Of a stretch of 64,000 bases of DNA, positions 27,465 to 36,022 are shown one piece after another; position 1 is the first letter of the stretch; every line of letters starts with the position of its first letter. Position numbers and translations under genes: made by a program. Source of the stretch: Palleniella muris (lineage in GTDB: Bacteria; Bacteroidota; Bacteroidia; Bacteroidales; Bacteroidaceae); NCBI RefSeq assembly GCF_004792655.1, contig NZ_SRZC01000005.1, positions 1-64,000 on the forward strand, given 5' to 3'. The notes under the pieces are model-generated. The model did not search any database. It was not told the origin of the DNA and saw only the letters and a list, made by a program, of their open reading frames with translations.

Positions 27465-27528
27465 GTATTTCACTGATTTACAGTGGTTTTTACACACCGT
27501 GACATAACAAAGTTCCGATAACAGTCTT

Positions 27529-28218
27529 TCACCTCTGCGTCCGGCAGAAAGCGAGGACACTGATTTTAATTCCGGGGATGTCACGCAACGTCTCAAGGCA
27601 CGCCCTGACAGTCGCTCCGGTGGTGATAATGTCGTCGATGAGCACGACATGGCGTTCAGTCAGGCACCCGATGTCACCCAAAAGGAAACCTCCGGCGTTG
27701 CCCGTTTTGCGGTGATGCGCCGTGGACGCCTGGCTTACGGTATACTCTTGGCGGGTGAACACATCCATGACGGCAGGCAGACCGGTGACCTCGCTTATGC
27801 CACGGCATAGCTCTTCGCTCTGGTTGAAGCCGCGCTTTCTCCTACGCGACGGCGTCACCGGCACAGGCAGAAGCACCTCGCCCTCGGCAAGAATCCGTGC
27901 CGGCACCTCCTCCTGCGCCATGAGTTGTCCGGCATAACGGCACAGGTCGGCATCGGGACGGTAGTATTTCATGCGCGAGATGATGCCATGCACCACATCG
28001 TCAGGGACATATTGGAACGCAACCGCCACACCTTCCACAGGGAAAGTGTTCCAAAACATGCGTGCAAGTCTGCTGTCCCGAGGGTCGGTGTGTGGCGACG
28101 GGCGCGCCATTCCGGCAACGCAGCCGAGGCAGACATGCCTTTCGGCAGGCATAAGTCGTCTGCCGCAGCAAAGGCAGGTGCGTGGGAAGATTGCGTCTTT
28201 TATGCTTCGGAGGTTCAT
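27529..28218 (-). CDS. ComF-family phosphoribosyltransferase-like protein
   Basis: The 229-residue protein has an N-terminal zinc finger (CLCCGRR and CLGC near residues 15-34) followed by a type-I phosphoribosyltransferase domain with VVLIDDIITTGATV (about 191-204) and RRRKRGFNQSEEL near 130. ComF relatives are linked to DNA uptake and processing in naturally competent species, but the catalytic role of the domain is unsettled. It is divergent from prmC, with a 9-bp-period array between the starts. Confidence 0.88.
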   Translation of the reverse strand: MNLRSIKDAIFPRTCLCCGRRLMPAERHVCLGCVAGMARPSPHTDPRDSRLARMFWNTFPVEGVAVAFQYVPDDVVHGIISRMKYYRPDADLCRYAGQLMAQEEVPARILAEGEVLLPVPVTPSRRRKRGFNQSEELCRGISEVTGLPAVMDVFTRQEYTVSQASTAHHRKTGNAGGFLLGDIGCLTERHVVLIDDIITTGATVRACLETLRDIPGIKISVLAFCRTQR

Positions 28219-28232
28219 TGGGGATGGGTTTT

Positions 28233-28321
28233 AGTCAGGATTGTCAATCTTGTCAGTTGTGTCAGGATTGCCAAGGCGTCGTTATTGACAGTACTGACAA
28301 TTATGTCAACACTGTCATCTT
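28233..28321. repeat. Two four-unit arrays with 9-bp period (TGTCA/TGACA core)
   Basis: GTCA cores stand at 28234, 28243, 28252 and 28261. TGnCA cores then stand at 28286, 28295, 28304 and 28313. Spacing is exactly 9 bp within each set and 25-26 bp between sets. The arrays fill the region between the divergent starts of the comF-like gene and prmC. Confidence 0.7.
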
Positions 28322-28380
28322 TCCGCCTTAAATTATCTTAATCTTTCGTCGGCAGGCGGTGTTTTGTCTCGATTAATTGC

Positions 28381-28388
28381 TAATTTTG
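28381..28388 (+). promoter_or_regulatory. -7 element TAATTTTG of prmC-recX
   Basis: TAATTTTG lies 8 nt before the prmC ATG, so the transcript would be nearly leaderless. A TTTG at 28363-28366 is 14 nt upstream, shorter than the usual spacing. Confidence 0.55.
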
Positions 28389-28395
28389 TGAGACG

Positions 28396-29232
28396 ATGAC
28401 TTATCAGGAAATCATACGACGGCTACTGCCTGTCTGCGGACAAGGCGAGGCGCGGGCAGTGGCAAGGCTCGTGCTGGAGGAGCGTTTCGGGCTTTCGCTG
28501 ACGGACATTGCCTTGGGCAAAGTTAATGATTTTAGCCGAGAAGACCTTGAAGAGCTTGAAAAAATTATGGTTCGTTTAGAAAACCATGAGCCTGTCCAGT
28601 ATGTCTTGGGATGGCAATGGTTCTGCGGCAACAAGTTCCGTGTCGCCCCCGGAGTGCTTATCCCTCGTCCCGAGACAGAACGTCTTGTGGACAGATGCGG
28701 CGTGACAGACAGCGGTTGCCGTGTACTTGACATAGGCACAGGCTCCGGATGCATAGCCATAAGCATCGCGCTGCGCCACCGCTGTCGCGTGGAAGCCATG
28801 GACATCAGCGAGGAAGCGTTAGCCATCGCCAAAGAAAACGCCACAAGCCTTGGTGCGGAGGTCACTTTCCGCAAGGCTGACATACTGCAGTGGCGTGAGT
28901 GGCGCATGGCTTCCGACAAGGAGAAATACGACATAATCGTCTCCAATCCGCCATACATCTGCCGCAAAGAAACCGCCGAAATGGAGCGCAATGTCCTCGA
29001 CCACGAGCCGGAAATCGCACTGTTTGTGCCGGACAACGACCCTCTGCTCTTCTACCGCGCTATCGCGGAGTTTGGCAGGGAGGCACTTGCCGAGGGCGGA
29101 AGGATAGCCTTTGAAATCAACCGCGCCTATGGCAGCGAGGTTTGCAGCATGCTTTCCGCACTCGGATACCACGCTGCGGAGGTCATCGACGACCAATTTG
29201 GAAACCCAAGGATTGTATTATGCAGAAGATAG
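28396..29232 (+). CDS. prmC: Peptide chain release factor N5-glutamine methyltransferase
   Basis: The 278-residue protein has an N-terminal helical domain (about 1-75), a SAM-binding motif VLDIGTGSGCIAISIAL (about 113-129) and the active-site motif SNPPYI (about 184-189) that binds the glutamine amide. IPRPETE near 92-98 is also diagnostic. It methylates the GGQ glutamine of release factors. The recX start at 29220 overlaps its end by 13 bp, so the two are coupled. Confidence 0.95.
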   Translation: MTYQEIIRRLLPVCGQGEARAVARLVLEERFGLSLTDIALGKVNDFSREDLEELEKIMVRLENHEPVQYVLGWQWFCGNKFRVAPGVLIPRPETERLVDRCGVTDSGCRVLDIGTGSGCIAISIALRHRCRVEAMDISEEALAIAKENATSLGAEVTFRKADILQWREWRMASDKEKYDIIVSNPPYICRKETAEMERNVLDHEPEIALFVPDNDPLLFYRAIAEFGREALAEGGRIAFEINRAYGSEVCSMLSALGYHAAEVIDDQFGNPRIVLCRR

Positions 29233-29699
29233 ATGAAAAGGAAGCCCTTCAGCGGCTGACGCTCCTTTGCTCGCAAAGTGAGCATTGCGAAAGCGAGATG
29301 CTGGAGAAAATGCGCCGTTGGGAGATAGCCGACGATGCCCAAGCGCGCATAATGGTGACGCTCATCGAAGAGCGTTACATCGACCACAACCGTTATTGCC
29401 GCGGCTTTATCCATGACAAGATGGAGTACAACCATTGGGGCCGGCGCAAGATTGAGCAGGCTTTGTGGATGAAAGGCATAGAAAAGAGAGTCTCCACGCC
29501 GTTGTTTGACGAGATTGACGAGGACCGATGGACGGACATCCTGCGTCCGCTGATTAGGCAGAAGCGCAAGTCCGTGAAGGGCAGAAACGATTACGAGATA
29601 AACCAAAAACTGCTGCGCTTTGCCTTAGGCAGAGGATTTTCCTTCGCCGAAGCGAGGGAATGCATCGGCGATGTTGACGATGTGGAGGAGGATTGGTGA
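29220..29699 (+). CDS. recX: RecX-family regulatory protein
   Basis: The 159-residue protein has three-helix repeats typical of RecX: CESEMLEKMRRWEI, RYIDHNRYCRGFIHDK and WGRRKIEQALWMKGI. RecX binds RecA filaments and limits recombination. The ATG at 29220, inside the last codons of prmC, gives the family start MQKIDEKEALQRLT; a longer frame from 29142 has no family similarity and overlaps prmC by 90 bp. Confidence 0.88.
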   Translation: MQKIDEKEALQRLTLLCSQSEHCESEMLEKMRRWEIADDAQARIMVTLIEERYIDHNRYCRGFIHDKMEYNHWGRRKIEQALWMKGIEKRVSTPLFDEIDEDRWTDILRPLIRQKRKSVKGRNDYEINQKLLRFALGRGFSFAEARECIGDVDDVEEDW

Positions 29700-29729
29700 C
29701 ACGCTGACGGACAAATTGGCAGGAAAGGC

Positions 29730-29848
29730 ATCATGAAGCGTCACGTCTTTACCGTAAAGCATCACGTTTTATCATGATGCATCATGCTTCATCATGTAAC
29801 ATCAATCATGTTGCACCATGTTGCATCACGCTTTACCATGTCGCATCC
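29730..29848. repeat. Eleven-unit array with 10-bp period (ATCATGnnGC type)
   Basis: Decamers such as ATCATGAAGC, ATCACGTTTT, ATCATGATGC, ATCATGCTTC, ATCATGTAAC, ATCATGTTGC and ACCATGTTGC follow each other in register, with one extra base and one 4-bp insertion. The array fills the gap between recX and the phosphoesterase. It has no reading frame of interest. Confidence 0.75.
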
Positions 29849-29883
29849 ACAAAAACCAACCCCACAACCAAAAACACTAAGAA

Positions 29884-31041
29884 ATGATAGCATTACTGTT
29901 TCTTTTACTGCTTATCCCTGACATATATATATGGTATATGTTCCTGCGCAGTACGCATTGGGCGTGGCAAGCGGCATTCTTCGTGCCGGTCATCGCCACG
30001 ATTCTGTGCATGGTGCTTGTGCAGACACCGATGTATCAGGCATGGATGTTCCGTACAGGCATGATGCTTATGCTCATATTCACGGCTCCGAAACTGCTCT
30101 TCATGCTCCTTTCGCTCATAGGACTCATGACACGCCCGCTGCTTCCTGTGGCATGGCAGGTGATGAACGGTGCCGGTGCTGTTGTCGGAACGATAATGGT
30201 GGGCATCGTGATGTACGGCACGCTCTTCGGCTGGCGACGCCTTGCGGTCAACGAGGTGGAACTGTCGTTCAAGGACTTGCCTGCCGGTTTTGACGGCTAT
30301 CGTATCGCACTGATGTCCGACATGCACATCGAAACCTACGGAAGTGCGCCGGAATTCGTGGAGAAGATTGTCCATGAGGTGAACCGAAGGCAACCGGACA
30401 TGATATGTTTCGTTGGCGACCTTGTTAACAGCAGCCCAAAGGAGCTTGACGGTTTTATGGACATTTTTCCGCAACTGAAGGCGAAGGACGGTGTGTTTTC
30501 CGTCATGGGGAACCATGATTACTGCACCTACACCAGGGACAAGAGCGCGGAAGCCATACGCAAGTCTGTCCGCGACCTGCAGGAACGTGAGCGCATGTTC
30601 GGGTGGCAGTTGCTGAACAATGACAACAGGACTATACATCATAACGGTGATTCCATACTCCTTGCGGGCGTGGAGAATTCAAGCCGACCGCCGTTCCCTG
30701 ACTATGGGGACTTGCGGAAAGCACTCTCGACAGGCAGGAAAGCATCATCGGTGAGTAATAATGACAGCCTTTTCACCATACTTCTCAGTCATGACCCGAC
30801 CCATTGGCGGCGCAATGTGCTGCCGGAGACAAATGTCCAGCTGCAACTTTCCGGACATACGCACTCCACACAGTTCAAACTCTTCGGGTGGACTCCTGCA
30901 TCCCTTATCTACGATGAGTATGCAGGACTCTATGAAGAGTGTAACCGCAAGCTCTTTGTCTGCACCGGAACAGGCGGAAACCTACCCTTCCGCTTCGGTG
31001 TTTGGCCCGAAATCGTGGTCATAACACTGAGGAAAGGGTGA
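29884..31041 (+). CDS. Membrane-anchored calcineurin-like metallophosphoesterase
   Basis: The 385-residue protein has about four membrane helices in residues 1-125. A metallophosphoesterase domain follows with its five motifs in order: SDMHIE (about 146), GDLVNS (about 178), GNHDY (about 213), LSHDP and GHTHS. These bind two metal ions. The layout matches YkuE-type phosphoesterases fused to a membrane domain. The substrate is unknown; lipid-linked phosphate esters are one possibility. It stands 42 bp before the DUF4253 gene. Confidence 0.87.
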   Translation: MIALLFLLLLIPDIYIWYMFLRSTHWAWQAAFFVPVIATILCMVLVQTPMYQAWMFRTGMMLMLIFTAPKLLFMLLSLIGLMTRPLLPVAWQVMNGAGAVVGTIMVGIVMYGTLFGWRRLAVNEVELSFKDLPAGFDGYRIALMSDMHIETYGSAPEFVEKIVHEVNRRQPDMICFVGDLVNSSPKELDGFMDIFPQLKAKDGVFSVMGNHDYCTYTRDKSAEAIRKSVRDLQERERMFGWQLLNNDNRTIHHNGDSILLAGVENSSRPPFPDYGDLRKALSTGRKASSVSNNDSLFTILLSHDPTHWRRNVLPETNVQLQLSGHTHSTQFKLFGWTPASLIYDEYAGLYEECNRKLFVCTGTGGNLPFRFGVWPEIVVITLRKG

Positions 31042-31086
31042 AGATTGACATATTCTCTCACACACTAACCAATAAACATCGCAATT

Positions 31087-31977
31087 ATGAGCAGTACTAT
31101 TCTCATTATCATTCTAACAGCTTTATGCCTGTTTCTTTTCCTGAAAAACAAGAAGAAAACCATTAAAACGGGTGAAGAACCGCCTTGCATTCTTTCTGAA
31201 AAGGATAAAGAATCGGACATTCGGCAAGAAGCTGAAGACGACAGTCCTATTGAGGATGAGAACCACAAAGAACTAATCACACTCCTTGAAGGCTGCCGCT
31301 GCAGACCTCTTTCGCCGGACTTGATGCAACATGAACTGAAGGAAGTGTGGCAGAAGGAATACCAAAGAGGCAGGAAAGAAGGGTTCTGCCCTATCCTGCT
31401 GGAGATGACCGATAATCTTCTTGACGGTCTTTCGACACCATCATGCCTGACAGAGAAAGAGGAGTTCGCCAAATGGAGGCAGCAGATGCTCGACAATCCG
31501 GTAAAGGACGGTAAGGCTTTGCTTGCGGAAAGACTTGAAGGAGAGCGTGAACTCTTTAAGGAAAACGACGAAGATGCCGATTGGGAAGAGGTGATGGTCG
31601 GAACATCCGAAGGGGCGGAAGCATCCACGGCGTTCGATTTCTATGGCTATGACGTCATGCTTGTGGAGGTTCCGGTAAAGAATCCGTGGCAAGTCTTCGC
31701 CTATCTCCCTATGGGCGGCTGGAACGAATGCCCTGATGCGGAGGAGCAGATGGCTGTCGCAAAATACTGGTTCGAGAAGTATGGTGCCGTGATTGCCGGC
31801 ATATCGTCCGACACAATAGTATATGTCCTCCCACAACCTGTAACGAAGGACACACTGAAACTCGCCGAAGAGCAGTTCGCCTACTGTCCTGACATCGTCG
31901 ACCAAGGCTACGGCAACCTTGCGACACTTGCCGATGCAAACAAGGAATCGACAGTATGGAACTTCTGGTGGGACTAA
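31087..31977 (+). CDS. DUF4253-domain protein with N-terminal membrane anchor
   Basis: The 296-residue protein has one transmembrane segment (about 4-19), a Lys-rich stop and a charged helical linker. The C-terminal DUF4253 domain (about 185-296) shows WNECPDAEEQMAVAKYW, then FEKYGAVIAGISSDTIVYV and ends in a run of Trp/Phe (VWNFWWD). The family is common and functionally uncharacterised; some members sit in polymorphic-toxin neighbourhoods, which is not the case here. It may be co-transcribed with the phosphoesterase upstream. Confidence 0.75.
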   Translation: MSSTILIIILTALCLFLFLKNKKKTIKTGEEPPCILSEKDKESDIRQEAEDDSPIEDENHKELITLLEGCRCRPLSPDLMQHELKEVWQKEYQRGRKEGFCPILLEMTDNLLDGLSTPSCLTEKEEFAKWRQQMLDNPVKDGKALLAERLEGERELFKENDEDADWEEVMVGTSEGAEASTAFDFYGYDVMLVEVPVKNPWQVFAYLPMGGWNECPDAEEQMAVAKYWFEKYGAVIAGISSDTIVYVLPQPVTKDTLKLAEEQFAYCPDIVDQGYGNLATLADANKESTVWNFWWD

Positions 31978-31993
31978 GATTTCCACCGGAATG

Positions 31994-32025
31994 TTTGGCA
32001 CAAAGGAAAGAATTTATTAACTTTG
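31994..32025 (+). promoter_or_regulatory. Promoter of the racemase-family gene
   Basis: -33 TTTG (31994-31997), 20 nt, then -7 TAACTTTG (32018-32025), an exact Bacteroidota consensus. The ATG is 80 nt downstream. Confidence 0.78.
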
Positions 32026-32105
32026 CCCTCACAAAAAGGCAGAAAGACCGGAACACTTAATAACAGAAACATAATCTAAAACCAACATCAAATCAAAGAA
32101 AAACC

Positions 32106-32759
32106 ATGAAAGTTGTATGCGTTCATACTGCAATGGCTCTGGTAGGGCCGTTGACAGAGACATTCAAGAGGCTCATTCCGGAAGTTGAGGTTGAGCATAT
32201 CGCCGAGAGCTCGCTGATAAAGGAGGTCATTGCCAACAATGCCGTGACTCCTGCGGTACGCCGCCGACTCCTCGACTACTATAACGCCGCGGCGGATTCC
32301 GGTGCGGATGTGATCTTCAACACCTGCTCTTCCGTGGGCGACATAGCAGACCTCGGCAACCAAATCTGCCGCATCCCGGTGTTCAGAATCGACAAACCGA
32401 TGGCTGAAAAGGCTGTGCAGGAGGCAAAAAGGATTGGCGTAATCTCCACTCTTCCTACCACTCTCGACCCTACATGCCGCCTTTTACAGAACTGCGCAAA
32501 GGCTGCCGGCAAGGAAATAGAACTCGTGGAGGGGCTCGCCGACGGTGCTTTCGCTGCGGGACAGAGCGGCGACAGCGAGACACATGACCGCCTTATAGCC
32601 GAGGCAGCACAGAAGATTGCGGACAAGGTGGACATGTTCGTGCTCGCACAAGGCTCTATGGAGCGCATGGAAAAGCGTCTCGCGGAACTCACCGGCAAGC
32701 CGGTTCTTTCATCGCCTTGTCTCGGTGTGCTCGGGCTGAGGAAATATCTCGGACTGTAA
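32106..32759 (+). CDS. Aspartate/glutamate racemase-family protein
   Basis: The 217-residue protein has the duplicated alpha/beta fold of the Asp/Glu/hydantoin racemase superfamily. The first catalytic Cys is in FNTCSSVGD (Cys74). The second site, normally GC(T/A), reads AQGSMERM with Ser184 instead, and the nearest other Cys is 205. A true two-base racemase needs both thiols, so this could instead be a one-thiol enzyme such as a decarboxylase- or isomerase-like member, or may use another residue. It is a single gene with its own promoter and terminator. Confidence 0.78.
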   Translation: MKVVCVHTAMALVGPLTETFKRLIPEVEVEHIAESSLIKEVIANNAVTPAVRRRLLDYYNAAADSGADVIFNTCSSVGDIADLGNQICRIPVFRIDKPMAEKAVQEAKRIGVISTLPTTLDPTCRLLQNCAKAAGKEIELVEGLADGAFAAGQSGDSETHDRLIAEAAQKIADKVDMFVLAQGSMERMEKRLAELTGKPVLSSPCLGVLGLRKYLGL

Positions 32760-32792
32760 AAGACAACCACCAAACATGGGAACAAAATAACT

Positions 32793-32837
32793 TTCCCCTG
32801 TCTCCAAAGCGAAATCATTGTTTTGGAGACAGGGGAA
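32793..32837. terminator. Hairpin between racemase-family and PAP2 genes
   Basis: TTCCCCTGTCTCCAAA (32793-32808) and TTTGGAGACAGGGGAA (32822-32837) make a 16-bp perfect stem followed by TTTTG. It serves both converging genes. Confidence 0.85.
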
Positions 32838-32857
32838 TTTTGCGTTATGCCCTACTC

Positions 32858-33517
32858 TCAGAACGCCGCAAGGACAGCTATCACGGCAAGGATGCCCACA
32901 AACACCGTTGCCGGGACACACACCGCACGCATCGGCAAGCGTCCTCCGGCATTGGCTGTGCCTGCCGAGAAAGCGGCATTATGTGCCAAAACCCATTTGT
33001 AAACAAAGAACAACAGTGTGGCAGAAGCCCCTCCCACCACTGCGCCGACAAGCAAATCGGTAGGGTAATGCACACCAAGATACATCCGCGAATACACCTG
33101 CGAGAGCATCCACACCGTCATTGTCACGGCAAGAACCCTGCCACGGAACTGCCAAAGGAGTATCACCAGCAACGCCATTGTGTTCGCTGCATGGCACGAA
33201 GGCATACCGTACGGCGCACCACGGTAGTCATGCACGACGTGAATAACTGCCGAAAGCGGATTGTCAAGGTTGGACGGACGCAGCCTTTCCGCCCACGGAC
33301 GGATGACATGGGAGCACATCTGGTCGGCAAGAAGAATGGTAAGTCCCACGGCAACAATGTACAACAGCCCCCTTCTCCACCCCAACGAGCGCACCACGGC
33401 GTAGGCTATGGCAAGGTACATCGGTATCCATGTGAACCTGTAAGTCAGCATCCACATGTACTCATCCATATACTCAAAATGATGGGAATTGACCCATAAA
33501 AGTATCGCTTCATCCAT
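32858..33517 (-). CDS. PAP2-superfamily membrane phosphatase
   Basis: The 219-residue protein has five or six membrane helices. The three phosphatase motifs are visible: RPWAERLRPSN (about 73-83), PSCHAAN (about 106-112, with Cys where PSGH is usual) and SRMYLGVHYPTD (about 143-154). PAP2 enzymes hydrolyse lipid phosphates such as undecaprenyl pyrophosphate or phosphatidylglycerol phosphate at the outer face of the inner membrane. A TACTTTTG box lies at 33549-33556. Convergent with the racemase-family gene, divergent from metG. Confidence 0.88.
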   Translation of the reverse strand: MDEAILLWVNSHHFEYMDEYMWMLTYRFTWIPMYLAIAYAVVRSLGWRRGLLYIVAVGLTILLADQMCSHVIRPWAERLRPSNLDNPLSAVIHVVHDYRGAPYGMPSCHAANTMALLVILLWQFRGRVLAVTMTVWMLSQVYSRMYLGVHYPTDLLVGAVVGGASATLLFFVYKWVLAHNAAFSAGTANAGGRLPMRAVCVPATVFVGILAVIAVLAAF

Positions 33518-33548
33518 ATCGCATCTTGTAAAGTAACGTATTTTTCTG

Positions 33549-33556
33549 CAAAAGTA
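33549..33556 (-). promoter_or_regulatory. -7 element TACTTTTG of the PAP2 gene
   Basis: Top strand CAAAAGTA, 32 bp before the ATG on the minus strand; a TTTG (top CAAA 33571-33574) lies 14 nt farther. Confidence 0.55.
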
Positions 33557-33600
33557 CTACTTTTTTCCCGCAAACGGCTGACAATGTCAAAAAAAAACAT

Positions 33601-33608
33601 TAATTTTG
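33601..33608 (+). promoter_or_regulatory. -7 element TAATTTTG of metG
   Basis: TAATTTTG lies 57 bp before the metG ATG; no TTTG at standard spacing. Confidence 0.55.
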
Positions 33609-33664
33609 CATTTCGGAACTGTGATTTCCAATGATATAAAGTAAACGAAAACAATAGAGCGAAT

Positions 33665-35731
33665 ATGAAAGAATACAAGAGAACTACCGTAACAGCCGCC
33701 CTGCCGTATGCCAACGGCGGTGTGCACATCGGCCACCTTGCCGGTGTCTATGTCCCTGCGGACATCTACGTACGCTACCTGCGCCTGAAGAAGAAGGACG
33801 TCATCTTCATTGGCGGCTCTGACGAACACGGCGTGCCTGTGACTATCCGCGCACGCAAAGAGGGCATCACCGTGCAGGAGGTTGTCGACCGTTACCACAA
33901 CTTGATAAAGGACTCTTTCGAGAAGTTCGGTATCTCTTTCGACATATACAGCCGCACAACGTCCGACATACACCACAAGTTCGCCTCCGATTTCTTCCGC
34001 ACTCTCTACGAAAAGGGTGAACTTGAGGAGATTACAGAGGAACAGTACTGCGACGAGGTGACAGGAGAATTCCTCACCGACCGCAACATTGTAGGCACTT
34101 GCCCACGTTGCGGAGCAGAGGGAGCATACGGCGACCAGTGCGAGAAATGTGGCGCAACACTCTCTCCGGATGAACTTATCAACCCTACAAACAAGAACAA
34201 TCCGGGACACGGACTTGTCAAGCGACCAACCAAAAACTGGTATCTGCCGCTCGGAAAATACCAGGATTGGCTGAAAGAATGGATACTTGAAGGCCACAAG
34301 GAGTGGCGTCCGAATGTCTATGGGCAGTGCAAGTCATGGCTCGACATGGACCTCCAGCCACGCGCAATGACACGCGACCTCGACTGGGGCATACCGGTTC
34401 CGGTGGAAGGTGCTGAGGGCAAGGTGCTCTATGTGTGGTTTGACGCGCCTATCGGCTATATCTCCAACACAAAGGAACTCTGCGACCAGAACCCCAAGAA
34501 GTTCGGAACGTGGGAGCAGTGGTGGCAGGACGAGGACACAAAGCTCGTGCATTTCATCGGAAAGGACAACATTGTGTTCCACTGTCTCATATTCCCTGTC
34601 ATGATGAAGGCTCACGGCAAGTACATCATGCCTGACAATGTGCCTTCCAATGAGTTCCTTAACCTCGAGAATGACAAAATCTCCACATCGCGCAACTGGG
34701 CTGTCTGGCTTCATGAATACCTCGAAGACATGCCCGGAAAGCAGGATGTGCTGCGCTATGTCCTCACCGCCAACGCACCGGAGACCAAGGACAACAACTT
34801 CACATGGAAGGACTTCCAGGAGCACAACAATTCCGAACTCGTGGCGATTTACGGCAATTTCGTCAACCGTGCGTTGCAGCTGACAAAGAAATATTTCAAC
34901 GGCGTAGTCCCTGCATGCGGCGAACTTCTTGACGTTGACAGCAATGCGATAGCAGAATTCAAGGATGTCAAGAAGAACGTTGAGGAACTTCTCGACCAGT
35001 ATAAGTTCCGCGAAGCACAGAAAGAGGCGATGAACCTTGCACGCATCGGCAACCGTTACATCACCGAATGTGAGCCGTGGAAGGTGTGGAAAGAAGACCC
35101 AAAGCGCGTGGAGACAATACTTTACGTCTGCCTACAGCTCACCGCCAACCTCTCAATCGCCTTCGAACCGTTCCTGCCATTCTCATCAAAGCGTCTGCGC
35201 GAGATGCTCGCCATGGACACCTTCGAATGGGAACAGCTCGGCACAATGGACATCCTGCCTGTCGGAAAGCAGCTCAACGAACCTGCACTCCTCTTTGAAA
35301 AAATTGAGGATAGCGTGATAGACGCACAGCTGCAGAAGCTCGAAGACACAAAGCGTGCCAACGAAGCAGCAAACTTTGAGCCGGAACCTATCAAAGAGAA
35401 CGTGGACTTCGAGACCTTCGAGAAGCTCGACATCCGTGTCGGACTGGTGACTTCATGCGAAAAGGTGAAGAAATCAAAGAAGCTCCTCAAGTTCCACATC
35501 GACGACGGAACCAAGGACGGACGCACAATCCTCTCAGGCATTGCACAGTACTATGCTGACCCTCAGGTGCTTGTAGGCAAGCAGGTGCTCTTCGTTGCCA
35601 ACTTTGCTCCGCGCAAGATGATGGGCGAAGAGTCACAGGGCATGATACTCTCAGCCGTGAACTACGACGGCACCCTGCACGTCACCTCCACTCTTGACCA
35701 AGAAGTAAAACCGGGCTCAGTGGTGGGATAA
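33665..35731 (+). CDS. metG: Methionyl-tRNA synthetase with C-terminal tRNA-binding domain
   Basis: The 688-residue protein has the class-I HIGH motif at residues 21-24 and the KMSKS loop as KISTS (338-342). A zinc knuckle has CPRC and CEKC pairs (about 146-163). A Trbp111/EMAPII-like tRNA-binding domain (about 585-688) contains KLDIRVG and GIAQYY. It charges tRNA-Met in the cytoplasm. The C-terminal domain usually mediates dimerisation. Standalone gene with its own terminator. Confidence 0.97.
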   Translation: MKEYKRTTVTAALPYANGGVHIGHLAGVYVPADIYVRYLRLKKKDVIFIGGSDEHGVPVTIRARKEGITVQEVVDRYHNLIKDSFEKFGISFDIYSRTTSDIHHKFASDFFRTLYEKGELEEITEEQYCDEVTGEFLTDRNIVGTCPRCGAEGAYGDQCEKCGATLSPDELINPTNKNNPGHGLVKRPTKNWYLPLGKYQDWLKEWILEGHKEWRPNVYGQCKSWLDMDLQPRAMTRDLDWGIPVPVEGAEGKVLYVWFDAPIGYISNTKELCDQNPKKFGTWEQWWQDEDTKLVHFIGKDNIVFHCLIFPVMMKAHGKYIMPDNVPSNEFLNLENDKISTSRNWAVWLHEYLEDMPGKQDVLRYVLTANAPETKDNNFTWKDFQEHNNSELVAIYGNFVNRALQLTKKYFNGVVPACGELLDVDSNAIAEFKDVKKNVEELLDQYKFREAQKEAMNLARIGNRYITECEPWKVWKEDPKRVETILYVCLQLTANLSIAFEPFLPFSSKRLREMLAMDTFEWEQLGTMDILPVGKQLNEPALLFEKIEDSVIDAQLQKLEDTKRANEAANFEPEPIKENVDFETFEKLDIRVGLVTSCEKVKKSKKLLKFHIDDGTKDGRTILSGIAQYYADPQVLVGKQVLFVANFAPRKMMGEESQGMILSAVNYDGTLHVTSTLDQEVKPGSVVG

Positions 35732-35768
35732 GCCACGGACGCGCCTTCCGAAAAAGGCAAAAAACAAA

Positions 35769-35831
35769 AACTCAGGATTACCCATGTTGCATCAAGATGT
35801 CTCATGATTCAACATGGGTAATCCTGAGTTT
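35769..35831 (+). terminator. Long hairpin after metG
   Basis: CTCAGGATTACCCATGTTG and its exact complement ending at 35828 form a 19-bp stem, extended by flanking A/T pairs. The 20-nt loop region carries ATCAAGATGT and CTCATGATTC, similar to the decamers of the 29730-29848 array. Confidence 0.8.
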
Positions 35832-35903
35832 CTTTTCAAATCTTCACACCCAGCCAACCCACAGATAACCAACGACTTACAAAACAGCAACAGACTCGAA
35901 AAC

Positions 35904-35983
35904 AAAAGGTAACGTTTTACCCCACAAAAAGTAACACTTTACATAACCAAAGGTGACCTTTCACACAATGAAAGGTCACCTTT
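35904..35983. repeat. Array B: four palindromic units, 21-23 bp period
   Basis: Units begin at 35905 (AAAGGTAACGTTTT), 35928 (AAAGTAACACTTT), 35949 (AAAGGTGACCTTT) and 35971 (AAAGGTCACCTTT), spaced 23, 21 and 22 bp. It lies between the converging metG and DUF6377 genes, so a promoter role is unlikely for this copy. Confidence 0.85.
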
Positions 35984-36022
35984 GGTTTTCTGCATCATGG
36001 CATAACAGAAAATGCCCGGTCA

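Noticed and set aside
32717-33499. 260-codon plus-strand open frame opposite the PAP2 gene
   Set aside because: Antisense to a gene with all three PAP2 motifs and it runs through a terminator hairpin.
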